Positions 6,668 to 13,971 of a DNA stretch of 16,726 nt are shown in pieces; position 1 is the stretch's first letter; every line of letters starts with the position of its first letter. The translations under genes and the position numbers were made by a program. The notes beneath the pieces are model-generated. The model worked only from the letters and a program-made list of their open reading frames with translations, ran no database searches and had not been told where the DNA came from. The stretch is from an uncultured Porphyromonas sp. Lineage in GTDB: Bacteria; Bacteroidota; Bacteroidia; Bacteroidales; Porphyromonadaceae. The stretch is taken from contig UQDF01000048.1 of the NCBI GenBank assembly GCA_900539765.1, forward strand, positions 1-16,726, given 5' to 3'.

Positions 6668-7428
6668 TTGTTTGCTGTGATAATGGGTAAGAATGTTTCG
6701 GCCTTGAGGGCAGCTCCTCCGATGAGTCCGCCATCGACGTCGGGCTGTGAGAAGAGAGCCTCAGCGTTTGAAGCCTTACAGCTACCTCCGTAGAGGATCG
6801 TGGTGAGGTCTGCGAGCTTCTTGTCAAAGAGGGATGCAACCGTCTGACGGATGTGCTGATGCATCTCCTGCGCTTGCTCTGGTGTCGCTGTCAAGCCTGT
6901 GCCGATAGCCCATACAGGCTCATAAGCGATAACTATCTGCTCCATCTGCTCGTGTGAGAGATGTCCTAAGGACCCACGTAGTTGCTCATCGACTACCTCG
7001 AAGTAGCGATTGCCTTCACGCTCTGCTTGCTGCTCGCCAACGCAGAAGATGACCTTCAGCCCATGAGCAAGAGCTTGATCTATCTTCTGAGCTAGTAGCT
7101 CGGCACTCTCCTTGTGATAAGCACGACGCTCACTGTGACCGATGATGACGTAGGTGCAGCCACAAGAGCGTATCATCTCAGCAGACACCTCACCCGTGTA
7201 CGCTCCTGCATCGTGTGCCGAGCAGTCCTGTGCTGCGTACTCAATGTTGCTCCCAGCGAGTAGTCCTTTCATCGCTCCTAGATGAATGTAGGGCGGAGCT
7301 AGGATTACCTTACAGGGATTGCTGAGCTTTGCCACCTGCTCTTTGATATCAGTGATGAGCTGGAGCCCTGCGTCGAGGGTCATATTCATCTTCCAGTTTC
7401 CAGCTACGATGAGTGTTCTCTTGTCCAT
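6664..7428 (-). CDS. tpiA: Triosephosphate isomerase
   Basis: TpiA interconverts dihydroxyacetone phosphate and glyceraldehyde 3-phosphate in glycolysis and gluconeogenesis. The protein is 254 residues, a standard single TIM barrel. All catalytic residues are present: K13 (GNWKMN), electrophile H98 (IIGHSERR) and base E170 (AYEPVWAIGTG). The phosphate-binding loop YGGS and the C-terminal GGLIGGAAL are also intact. It starts 16 bases after the BT_3928-family gene and overlaps the SPOR gene by four bases. Together with pfkA elsewhere in the window this covers two glycolytic steps, though in separate transcription units. Confidence 0.98.
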   Translation of the reverse strand: MDKRTLIVAGNWKMNMTLDAGLQLITDIKEQVAKLSNPCKVILAPPYIHLGAMKGLLAGSNIEYAAQDCSAHDAGAYTGEVSAEMIRSCGCTYVIIGHSERRAYHKESAELLAQKIDQALAHGLKVIFCVGEQQAEREGNRYFEVVDEQLRGSLGHLSHEQMEQIVIAYEPVWAIGTGLTATPEQAQEMHQHIRQTVASLFDKKLADLTTILYGGSCKASNAEALFSQPDVDGGLIGGAALKAETFLPIITANK

Positions 7429-7444
7429 GATATATGTGTATTGA

Positions 7445-8746
7445 TTATTTAGTCTTGATTTGATAGTCGGAGTATTTGGCCTTATCTTCCCACTTGATGC
7501 TTTGGATCAGCATTACAAGGCAAAAGACGACCCACACAGCTAGGAGTCCCCATCGCTCTATGTGTAGTCCTGCGTGAGGAGCTTGTCGTAGTATAGAGGA
7601 GAACTTTTCGTAATCCTTGTCAGTATATTCGTCAGGCAAGTCTCGAGCTGCTTTCTTGTCCAGGATGACTCCGTCAGAGATAAGCATGACAGAGGGCTGA
7701 GCTCGTGCCATAGTCTTGATGGTTGTGCCATCGCAAAAGTAAAGTGGGTAGGTGGCTGCCGTCTTATTGCGCCAGCGTCCGCGCTCCTCGGGAGTACTGC
7801 CAGAGATGCCGTACATAGCAATGCCTATAGACTCGGTCCACTCATGGAGTGCATTGAGCTTGCGACCTATCTGTATGGGAGTCGTCTCCCAGCTTGGCGT
7901 GATAACCCATATCTGCGGACTCTCATTGAGTAGCATCGTCTGGGTCACCTCACGCTCTGTGGCTTGCTGAGAACTGCCACCTGCATAGATCGCAAAGTCC
8001 ATGACGGGAGGTTTGTAACCCTCTTTGATGACACGCTCTTGGCGGTCAATATAAGTCCATGTAGAGTCGGGGAGATCCTCCATGTTGAACGTTTCCCGCA
8101 GACCATTCTTCTCGTAGATAAAGAGGTACTCGACCTCCTCTTGAGGAGCGTTCTCAGGGATCATGGTCAGCTCTCGCAGTGAGGATCCGATTTTGTATGG
8201 GCGAAAGTCTATAAGTGGTAGATGCCTTAAGTTTCCTCCCACGAAAATGCCCCAGCCTAAGAGGAGTAAGGCCTCTGCCACAAATGCTGTCGTGCCTCGT
8301 AAAGGACGACTTGCCTTGCGATAGGTCAGGAGGTAAACTATCGTGATCGCCATAAAGAAGACGTTCTTACCAAAGGTCTGCCAATTGGTAAGCTTGAGCG
8401 CATCTCCAAAGCAACCACAATCGCTGATAGGGTTAAAGATGGCTAGATAGAGAGTCAAGAGCGTCATCATACCCATAAAGATAGTAGTAGCCCATGCGGT
8501 AATCCTCCTCCATAGTCCCATTAAGAGGAGCCCCCCAAGAAGAAACTCAAAGGAGCAGAGTGCGACCGAAAGGGCTGGTGCTATAGCTCTCCAGCTCCCT
8601 AGCCCCATCACTCTGAGGTACTCCTCTATCTTGATAGCACCTCCCATAGGGTCTACCCCCTTGACAAATCCCGAAAAGAGTAGCAGAGCCACTAGTATGA
8701 TGCGGGAGAGTTCTGATAGTATATATTGGGCTCGTTGATGGCTCAT
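7445..8746 (-). CDS. BT_3928-family membrane protein (DoxX/MauE-like)
   Basis: A 433-residue protein with three parts. Residues 1-175 contain about five membrane helices of the DoxX/MauE type, with the motif SDCGCFGD (108-115) that marks these redox-linked membrane proteins. Residues about 200-390 lie outside the membrane; 275-365 look like a thioredoxin fold (IWVITPSW, then YPLYFCDGTTIKTMARAQPS and VMLISDGVI) but without a CxxC pair. A final helix at about 400-415 and a basic tail end the protein. The layout fits the Bacteroidota family named after B. thetaiotaomicron BT_3928. A role in thiol redox or disulfide relay at the inner membrane is inferred from the motif; it is not demonstrated. 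The neighbours are DUF1599 (24 bases upstream) and tpiA (16 bases downstream). Confidence 0.83.
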   Translation of the reverse strand: MSHQRAQYILSELSRIILVALLLFSGFVKGVDPMGGAIKIEEYLRVMGLGSWRAIAPALSVALCSFEFLLGGLLLMGLWRRITAWATTIFMGMMTLLTLYLAIFNPISDCGCFGDALKLTNWQTFGKNVFFMAITIVYLLTYRKASRPLRGTTAFVAEALLLLGWGIFVGGNLRHLPLIDFRPYKIGSSLRELTMIPENAPQEEVEYLFIYEKNGLRETFNMEDLPDSTWTYIDRQERVIKEGYKPPVMDFAIYAGGSSQQATEREVTQTMLLNESPQIWVITPSWETTPIQIGRKLNALHEWTESIGIAMYGISGSTPEERGRWRNKTAATYPLYFCDGTTIKTMARAQPSVMLISDGVILDKKAARDLPDEYTDKDYEKFSSILRQAPHAGLHIERWGLLAVWVVFCLVMLIQSIKWEDKAKYSDYQIKTK

Positions 8747-8770
8747 AAGTTTATCTATAAATGGCGTATA

Positions 8771-9313
8771 CTATACCTTGTCAAAGCGTAACTTGATCAG
8801 TGCAAAGATAGCATAGTTTATCATATCCTGGTAGTTAGCCGCTATGCCTTCACTCACGAGGGTCTTACCAGCGAGGTCTTCGATCTCCTTGGTGCGGAAG
8901 ATCTTCGTCAGTATGATGTCAGTTATCGAGCTAATGCGCATCTTGCGCCATGCCTCGTCGTAGTCATGATTCTTGTCGACCATCAGCTGGTAAGTTTCTT
9001 CGATGAGCTGGTCGTATAGCTCGAGCGCCTCTTCGGGCGATAAGTCGGGCTTGTCGCTCGGTGTGCGCTCTAGCTGTATGAGACCGATGATACCATAGTT
9101 GACGATGCCGATATATTCGTTGTCTACACCCTCATCGATGCGCTGCTCCGCTTTGGTCTCTAGGGATCGTATGCGTAGTGCCTTGATCATGATCTGATCT
9201 GTGAGTGAGGAGGGGCGTAGTATGCGCCACGAAGCTCCATAGTCGTGTAGCTTTTTGGCAAAAAGCGCCCTACACTCTGCGACCACCTCATGGTACTGCT
9301 GCTTTGTATTCAT
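8771..9313 (-). CDS. DUF1599 protein with two tandem copies
   Basis: A 180-residue all-helical protein made of two similar halves offset by about 93 residues. Copy 1 (17-81) has HDYGASW, SLTD, IRSLE and NYGIIGLIQL. Copy 2 (110-175) has HDYDEAW, SITD, TKEIE and NYAIFALIKL. This is the DUF1599 / 'nucleotide modification associated domain 1' family. The family name comes from its occurrence in phage DNA-modification clusters; the activity of bacterial members is unknown, and nothing around this copy suggests DNA modification. It is cytoplasmic by lack of a signal. It sits 28 bases after lon and 24 before the BT_3928-family gene. Confidence 0.85.
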   Translation of the reverse strand: MNTKQQYHEVVAECRALFAKKLHDYGASWRILRPSSLTDQIMIKALRIRSLETKAEQRIDEGVDNEYIGIVNYGIIGLIQLERTPSDKPDLSPEEALELYDQLIEETYQLMVDKNHDYDEAWRKMRISSITDIILTKIFRTKEIEDLAGKTLVSEGIAANYQDMINYAIFALIKLRFDKV

Positions 9314-9341
9314 AGTCTCTAAAGCTCTAGGGTGGAGGGGC

Positions 9342-11810
9342 TTAGTCGTTGAGCGCTAGGTCTAGCACCTCTTTGATCGTCTCTACATAGGAGAAGGTCA
9401 AGCCCTCAATGTATATAGGCTTGATGTCCAAGATGTCCTTCTCATTCTCCTTGCTCAGGATTAGTGTCTTGACACCAGCTCGCTTGGCAGCTAAGATCTT
9501 CTCTTTGATACCTCCCACGGGGAGTACACGTCCTGTGAGCGTTATCTCACCGCTCATAGCGATGCGAGGCTTCACGGTGCGTCGGGTCAAAGTAGATACG
9601 AGCGATGTAGCCATCGTAATACCCGCACTCGGACCATCCTTTGGGATAGCTCCTTCGGGTACGTGTAGATGTATCTCTAGCTTGTCAAACGTCTCCTCAG
9701 GTATCTCTAGTTCCTCACAGTGAGCCTTGATATAGTCTAGAGCGATGACAGCACTCTCCTTCATCACATCACCTAGATTGCCCGTGAGTGTCACCTTGCC
9801 CTCCTTACCACGATGTGTGGAGCTCTCAATGAAAAGTATCTCGCCACCCACCTCGGTCCACGCTAGCCCTGTGACGATGCCTGGCATACCAAAGTCTTGC
9901 CAGATGTCTCGTGTGTAGGGTGGTGTGCGAAGGTCTTGCTGTATGATCTCAGGGGTGATCTGTACGCTGTACTTCTGTCCCATAGCAACCCGCTTAGCCT
10001 GCTTGCGCATGAGTGCTGCGAGGCTCTTCTGTAGCGCTCTCACGCCACTCTCTCGGGTATAGCCCTCGATGAGATAGGTTAGGGCTGCAGTGTCTATGGC
10101 AAACTGCTCGCTCGTCAATCCGTGTGCCTCTAGCTCCTTGGGTACTAGATGGCGATGAGCTATCTCGACCTTCTCCTCCAGTAGATAGCCAGACACCTGT
10201 ATCAGCTCCATACGATCTAGGAGCGGACGAGAGATGGTGCTGAGCGTATTGGCGGTAGCTATAAAGAGTACCTTGCCTAGGTCATAGTCTATGTCTAGAT
10301 AGTTGTCGTGAAAAGCCACATTCTGCTCTGGGTCTAGCACCTCTAGAAGTGCAGCTGCGGGGTCACCCTTGTAGTCCGAAGAGATCTTGTCTATCTCATC
10401 TAGCACGAAGACAGGGTTGCTCGTGCCAGCCTTCTTGAGGCTATCTATGATACGTCCGCACATCGCTCCTATGTAGGTACGTCGGTGTCCACGTATCTCG
10501 GCCTCATCGTGCAGACCTCCGAGAGAGATGCGCACATACTTACGTCCGAGGCTCTCGGCGATGCTCTTGCCTAGTGAAGTCTTACCTACTCCTGGAGGAC
10601 CATAGAGACAGAGGATCGGGGACTTGAGATCGTTCTTGAGCTTGATGACTGCTAGATGCTCTAGGATACGCTCCTTGACACGCTCTAGACCGAAGTGGTC
10701 ACGATTCAGTACCTCCTCAGCATGCTGTAGGTCAAACTGATCTTGACTATACTCCTGCCACGGCAGGTCAAGCATCAGGCGTAGGTACTGCAACTGTATG
10801 GAGTACTCGGGAGCTTGTGTCGGGATGCGCTCTAGGTTGCCCAGCTCACGGTCGAAGGTCTTCTGCACAGCATCACTCCACCGCTTCTTCGTAGACGCCT
10901 CTCGTAGCTCTTCGATTGTTTGGTCAGCAAAGTCTCCCTCGCCCAGCTCCTCGCGAATGGTACGTATCTGCTGCTCTAGGAAGTGCTTGCGCTGCATCTC
11001 GTCCATATCAGACTGGGTCTGCTTTGCAATCTTCTCATTGATCTGTACCAACTCGTTCGTCTGACGTACATAGGAAATCAGCTCCATAACGAGATGCTTC
11101 GTATCGGAGATCTTGAGCAGTTCTAGCTTAGCTCTAGGAGTCAGAGAGAGATAAGCTGCGGTAAAGTTGATCAGGAAGGGCAGATTGTTCTGAGCATTGA
11201 GTGCCTCGATAAAGTCCTCAGCACCCTCCATACGTCGTATCTTGACTAGCTCGACCAGCTCATAGCGTAGCTTGTTGAAAGCGACAAAAAGCTCCGTGTC
11301 TTTCGTCAGATCCCTTTCCGAACGAGGTAATGCGCGTGGAAACTCAACTCGGCAGCGCAGGTAAGGGTTCGTCTGTGTATAGGTGGTGGTCTGGATACGT
11401 ATGATGCCTCGTATGATAGCTACGACGTTGTCTGGCGATGGGTGGATCACATCTTCGACCCAACATAGCACACCCTGCTTAGAGAGAGACTTTGGCGTGA
11501 TGGAATCATCGGGTTCATCTACTATAGATGTTGTCGCAACGAGGTATTGCCCCTTGGATATCGCAATATTCACAGCGTCTATCTGCTTATCCTCAGTCAG
11601 CATGACTGCCTGTAAGACGCAGGGAAAGAGGACGGCATTAAAGACAGGTAGCACAGGATAGGTGCTTCCTAACAGTGGTGACATAAGAGCGTCATGCTCA
11701 TCGTCAAGTAGCTCATCTTCATCTATAACGCTGGGCAGGGGAACGGACATACCACCAGAGCCTACGTTAGGTAAGGATGTCTCTACAAAGTCGTAATTAT
11801 CTTCTTTCAT
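9342..11810 (-). CDS. lon: ATP-dependent protease Lon
   Basis: Lon degrades misfolded and selected regulatory proteins in the cytoplasm as an ATP-driven homohexamer. The protein is 822 residues, slightly longer than E. coli Lon. The domains are: an acidic N-terminal extension (1-48), the LON substrate-binding domain (about 50-245), a coiled-coil region (250-345), and the AAA+ ATPase with Walker A GPPGVGKT (404-411) and Walker B VFVLDEID (467-474). The protease domain is at about 630-820 with the catalytic dyad S728 (DGPSAG) and K771 (GGIKEK), spaced 43 residues apart as in E. coli. It is the first gene of the nine-gene operon and has a promoter-like box and tandem repeats upstream. Everything is intact. 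Confidence 0.98.
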   Translation of the reverse strand: MKEDNYDFVETSLPNVGSGGMSVPLPSVIDEDELLDDEHDALMSPLLGSTYPVLPVFNAVLFPCVLQAVMLTEDKQIDAVNIAISKGQYLVATTSIVDEPDDSITPKSLSKQGVLCWVEDVIHPSPDNVVAIIRGIIRIQTTTYTQTNPYLRCRVEFPRALPRSERDLTKDTELFVAFNKLRYELVELVKIRRMEGAEDFIEALNAQNNLPFLINFTAAYLSLTPRAKLELLKISDTKHLVMELISYVRQTNELVQINEKIAKQTQSDMDEMQRKHFLEQQIRTIREELGEGDFADQTIEELREASTKKRWSDAVQKTFDRELGNLERIPTQAPEYSIQLQYLRLMLDLPWQEYSQDQFDLQHAEEVLNRDHFGLERVKERILEHLAVIKLKNDLKSPILCLYGPPGVGKTSLGKSIAESLGRKYVRISLGGLHDEAEIRGHRRTYIGAMCGRIIDSLKKAGTSNPVFVLDEIDKISSDYKGDPAAALLEVLDPEQNVAFHDNYLDIDYDLGKVLFIATANTLSTISRPLLDRMELIQVSGYLLEEKVEIAHRHLVPKELEAHGLTSEQFAIDTAALTYLIEGYTRESGVRALQKSLAALMRKQAKRVAMGQKYSVQITPEIIQQDLRTPPYTRDIWQDFGMPGIVTGLAWTEVGGEILFIESSTHRGKEGKVTLTGNLGDVMKESAVIALDYIKAHCEELEIPEETFDKLEIHLHVPEGAIPKDGPSAGITMATSLVSTLTRRTVKPRIAMSGEITLTGRVLPVGGIKEKILAAKRAGVKTLILSKENEKDILDIKPIYIEGLTFSYVETIKEVLDLALND

Positions 11811-11840
11811 ATAAGCGATATCAACTATCTATTGCGCAAA

Positions 11841-11864
11841 TCTGCATATATTGTCTGCAAATAT
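11841..11864 (-). promoter_or_regulatory. Tandem 11-mers at the lon promoter
   Basis: On the minus strand ATATTTGCAGA (11864-11854) is followed two bases later by ATATATGCAGA (11851-11841), 10 of 11 identical with a 13-base period. The first copy contains most of the -7 box. A paired-site operator is possible; the regulator is unknown. Confidence 0.35.
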
Positions 11865-11865
11865 A
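11858..11865 (-). promoter_or_regulatory. Candidate -7 promoter box for lon
   Basis: TATATTTG on the minus strand fits TAnnTTTG exactly and would give a leader of about 40 bases before the lon ATG. No convincing TTTG is found at the -33 position. The wider intergenic stretch 11811-11990 holds this box, the tandem 11-mers and the dispersed repeat, and no recognised gene. Confidence 0.42.
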
Positions 11866-11879
11866 CCACATTTATCCGA

Positions 11880-11972
11880 CTAGGCGGAAGAGAGGAAGAG
11901 CTTCAGTCTAGGGCGTACATTCCACCCGCTAATATAATGTCTCAACGCTAACGTCTCCTGTGTCATAGCCAT
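11880..11972 (-). other. Possible 30-residue small ORF over the dispersed repeat
   Basis: An ATG at 11972, 18 bases after the glycosyltransferase stop and in the same frame, opens a 30-codon reading frame that contains RHYISGWNVRPRLKLF. The other repeat copy, at 24-55, gives LRNCISGWNVRANL in the matching frame, so LRxxISGWNVRxxL is shared. The strong DNA-level identity is enough to explain this, and no domain is recognised. It is probably not a true gene. Confidence 0.15.
11914..11945 (-). repeat. Dispersed 32-base repeat, copy 2
   Basis: Inverted relative to copy 1 at 24-55, with 29 of 32 bases the same and a continuous 20-base match (11914-11933). It lies between the end of the GT2 gene and the lon promoter. 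The two copies are about 11.9 kb apart, so they bracket lon through mutY, the rubredoxin and the GlsB-like gene. Confidence 0.7.
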
Positions 11973-11990
11973 TGAGTTACGAAGCCTTTC

Positions 11991-12719
11991 TTACCGCTGA
12001 CGACAAAAGAGGAAGCTGACGTGTCGAGCTATGGCGGTCGGCCAGCCGTACCAACGAGCCATAATGCGGAGCCGCTCGAGGAGCGAGGCGCGGTGGTTGC
12101 GCGTGGTGACCCCTTCGTTGAGGTAATTGACGAGATAATCGTCAATGCGGTACTGGCTCTGGATGGCATCTATGATCTTGATGCACCAGTCGTAGTCTGC
12201 CGAGTAGCGATAGCGCAGATCGTAGAGCGGAGCGAGTTTGCGTCGTGGTATGAAGGCTTGGTGGCAGATGAGCATGCCATTGGCAAAGGAGCGCTGCGTC
12301 AACTGATGGGGCGGGCGCAACCGACGAGGATGGAGGTCTTGGTAAGCACCGTCTACAATCATCGTGTCGCCATAGAGGAGGTCGGGCTGGTGCGTCTCAA
12401 GAGCAGCGCAGACAGTGCGGACCGTATCGGGCGTGCGGAGCGTATCACCCGCATTGAGATACCAGATGTAGGTGCCGGTGGCATGGCGCAACCCTTTATT
12501 CATCGCATCGTAGAGTCCATGGTCAGGTTCGGAGTGGACGGTAGCACGAGGGTAGAGCGTCTGGACGAGCGAGAGCGTTTTGTCTTGGGAAGCTCCGTCT
12601 ATGACGAGGTACTCAAAGCTCTGGTCACTCTGCTCGGCAAGGCTGCGTAGGGTGGGGGCGATGGTAGCCTCTGCATTGTAGCAGATGGTGATGATGGTTA
12701 GTAGGGGGGAGGTAGTCAT
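11991..12719 (-). CDS. Family 2 glycosyltransferase
   Basis: A 242-residue GT-A fold enzyme expected to transfer a sugar from a nucleotide-sugar donor to a growing surface glycan. The visible motifs are the N-terminal TIITICYNAEATI strand (8-20), VIDGASQDKT (39-48), SEPDHGLYDAMNKG (63-76) and YLNAGD (87-92), the last being the DXD-equivalent metal/donor site. DYDWCIKI further on resembles the acceptor-side block of these enzymes. There is no membrane segment, so it is probably cytoplasmic or peripheral. It is short but complete for the WcaA-like group. Its start overlaps the GT4 stop by four bases (ATGA), which implies that the two act in one pathway. The donor and acceptor cannot be read from the sequence. 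Confidence 0.9.
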   Translation of the reverse strand: MTTSPLLTIITICYNAEATIAPTLRSLAEQSDQSFEYLVIDGASQDKTLSLVQTLYPRATVHSEPDHGLYDAMNKGLRHATGTYIWYLNAGDTLRTPDTVRTVCAALETHQPDLLYGDTMIVDGAYQDLHPRRLRPPHQLTQRSFANGMLICHQAFIPRRKLAPLYDLRYRYSADYDWCIKIIDAIQSQYRIDDYLVNYLNEGVTTRNHRASLLERLRIMARWYGWPTAIARHVSFLFCRQR

Positions 12720-13969
12720 GAGTTTGCTCGCTGGAGGTCATCTATTAATTGGGCGTAAAGCTGAGCATACTGCTGGGCAATGGCTGTCGGGGCGAAGCGC
12801 AATGCGGAAGCTCGGCACGCTTCGGGCTTATAAGCAGAGGCTTCGGTGAAGTGTTGCCAGAGAGCAGTCGTCATCTCTTGCGGTTTGTCGTGCGCCACGA
12901 GGGCACCATTGACTCCATCGATGACTATATCAGCGGGCCCTCCCGAGTCTCTAGCTATGACGGGCGTGCCACAGGCGAGCGACTCTAAGAGAGTTTGACC
13001 GAAGCTCTCGCGCTCACTGGTTGAGATGAGGACGGAGCTCTCAGCGTAAAGGGAGCGTAGTCGCTCCGCATCGGAGATACAGCCCAGATGCCGTACGGGG
13101 ATGGGGATTTGCTTGAGGAGTGTGCGGTCGGATAGGGATCCAACGAGAGTGAGCTGCATTTGCACTGTCTTCTCGCCTGCTAGCTCGGCTAGTTGTCGCA
13201 TCGCTGCGATGAGGTAGCTCCACCCTTTGATTGGGTCATCAAGACGCGTCGCTACGAAGAGAATCTGATAAGGTGCCTGCTCATTGGTGCCTCTTGTCTT
13301 CTGCATCTGCGCCTGCTGATAGTACTGAGCGGAGAGGACGTTGCCGATGGTGCTGATGCCTAGTCGTGGTACGATGGAGGAGCGCGACACCTCATTGGCA
13401 AGGCTACTGGAGACGATGACCCAGTGAATAGGGTAGTGCGCCATTAGCTCGGCTTTGCGCTGCTGTACTCGTCGGTCTAGTCGGCGCAGGGGGGCTGACA
13501 GTTCGCTAGGCTTAGTCGCCATCTGCTCGATGCCCTGCGCCCACCAGTAGTCATGCAGCGTGATGATGACGGGTAGCTCGAGCTTGCAGAGCTCCTCGAG
13601 GGTGCGGAGCGAGAGGAAGGCGTGCTGCGTCCAGTGTAGGTGGATAAGATCCACCTTTGCGAGGTAAGGGTGCAGGGCACGCATAGAGATGCCGAGCCGA
13701 CCTAGGGAGGTCTTGAATGTTTGCTCACGGTTGAAGCCGTTGAGCAGGGCGACAATGGCGCGTTCGCTCCAGAGCTTACATTGCCAAGCTCGGTAAAGCC
13801 TCCGATCATTGCCAAGGGTGTGTACACCAGCTAGGGCCTTCGAGTTAGGAGCCATGAGCAGTAGCTCAGCGTCTAAGCCGTAGCTCCGCTCAGCCTCTAG
13901 CAGTCGCAGGGCTGCAACGCCAGCACCGCTATTAGCCCCATAAGTGTTAAGGTGTAGGACCCTTGTCAC
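12716..13969 (-). CDS. Family 4 glycosyltransferase
   Basis: A 417-residue GT-B enzyme. The N-terminal acceptor half starts RVLHLNTYGANSGAG (3-17) and includes DLIHLHWTQ (107-115) and ITLHDYWW (136-143). The C-terminal donor half begins near 235 (ILFVATRLDDPIKGW) and carries the GT4 signature E321-x7-E329 in ESFGQTLLESLACGTPVIA, followed by DSGGPADIV. It retains the key glutamates and is likely active as a retaining sugar transferase in lipopolysaccharide, capsule or protein-linked glycan assembly; the substrate is unknown. It starts with GTG, two bases after the msrAB stop, and overlaps the GT2 gene by four bases, so it is firmly part of the serB-led cluster. Confidence 0.92.
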   Translation of the reverse strand: MTRVLHLNTYGANSGAGVAALRLLEAERSYGLDAELLLMAPNSKALAGVHTLGNDRRLYRAWQCKLWSERAIVALLNGFNREQTFKTSLGRLGISMRALHPYLAKVDLIHLHWTQHAFLSLRTLEELCKLELPVIITLHDYWWAQGIEQMATKPSELSAPLRRLDRRVQQRKAELMAHYPIHWVIVSSSLANEVSRSSIVPRLGISTIGNVLSAQYYQQAQMQKTRGTNEQAPYQILFVATRLDDPIKGWSYLIAAMRQLAELAGEKTVQMQLTLVGSLSDRTLLKQIPIPVRHLGCISDAERLRSLYAESSVLISTSERESFGQTLLESLACGTPVIARDSGGPADIVIDGVNGALVAHDKPQEMTTALWQHFTEASAYKPEACRASALRFAPTAIAQQYAQLYAQLIDDLQRANS

Positions 13970-13971
13970 AG

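Noticed and set aside
8771..9313. DNA-modification or phage-defence system around the DUF1599 protein
   Set aside because: The domain name suggests nucleotide modification, but the neighbours are housekeeping genes and no methyltransferase, glycosylase of modified bases or nuclease partner is present.
11946..11990. Terminator after the GT2 gene
   Set aside because: Only a loose CTCAATG/CGTTGAG pairing with a large loop and no U-run was found. The repeat follows, but there is no convincing terminator.
12021..12650. Long plus-strand open frame of 209 codons
   Set aside because: It is antisense to a clear GT2 glycosyltransferase with intact motifs, and its own product shows no recognisable domain. 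It is a by-product of GC-rich codon use.
11991..13969. Capsule or O-antigen gene island
   Set aside because: Only two glycosyltransferases are present, attached to a serB-Dabb-msrAB cluster. There is no flippase, polymerase or sugar-nucleotide synthesis gene, so no full locus can be claimed.
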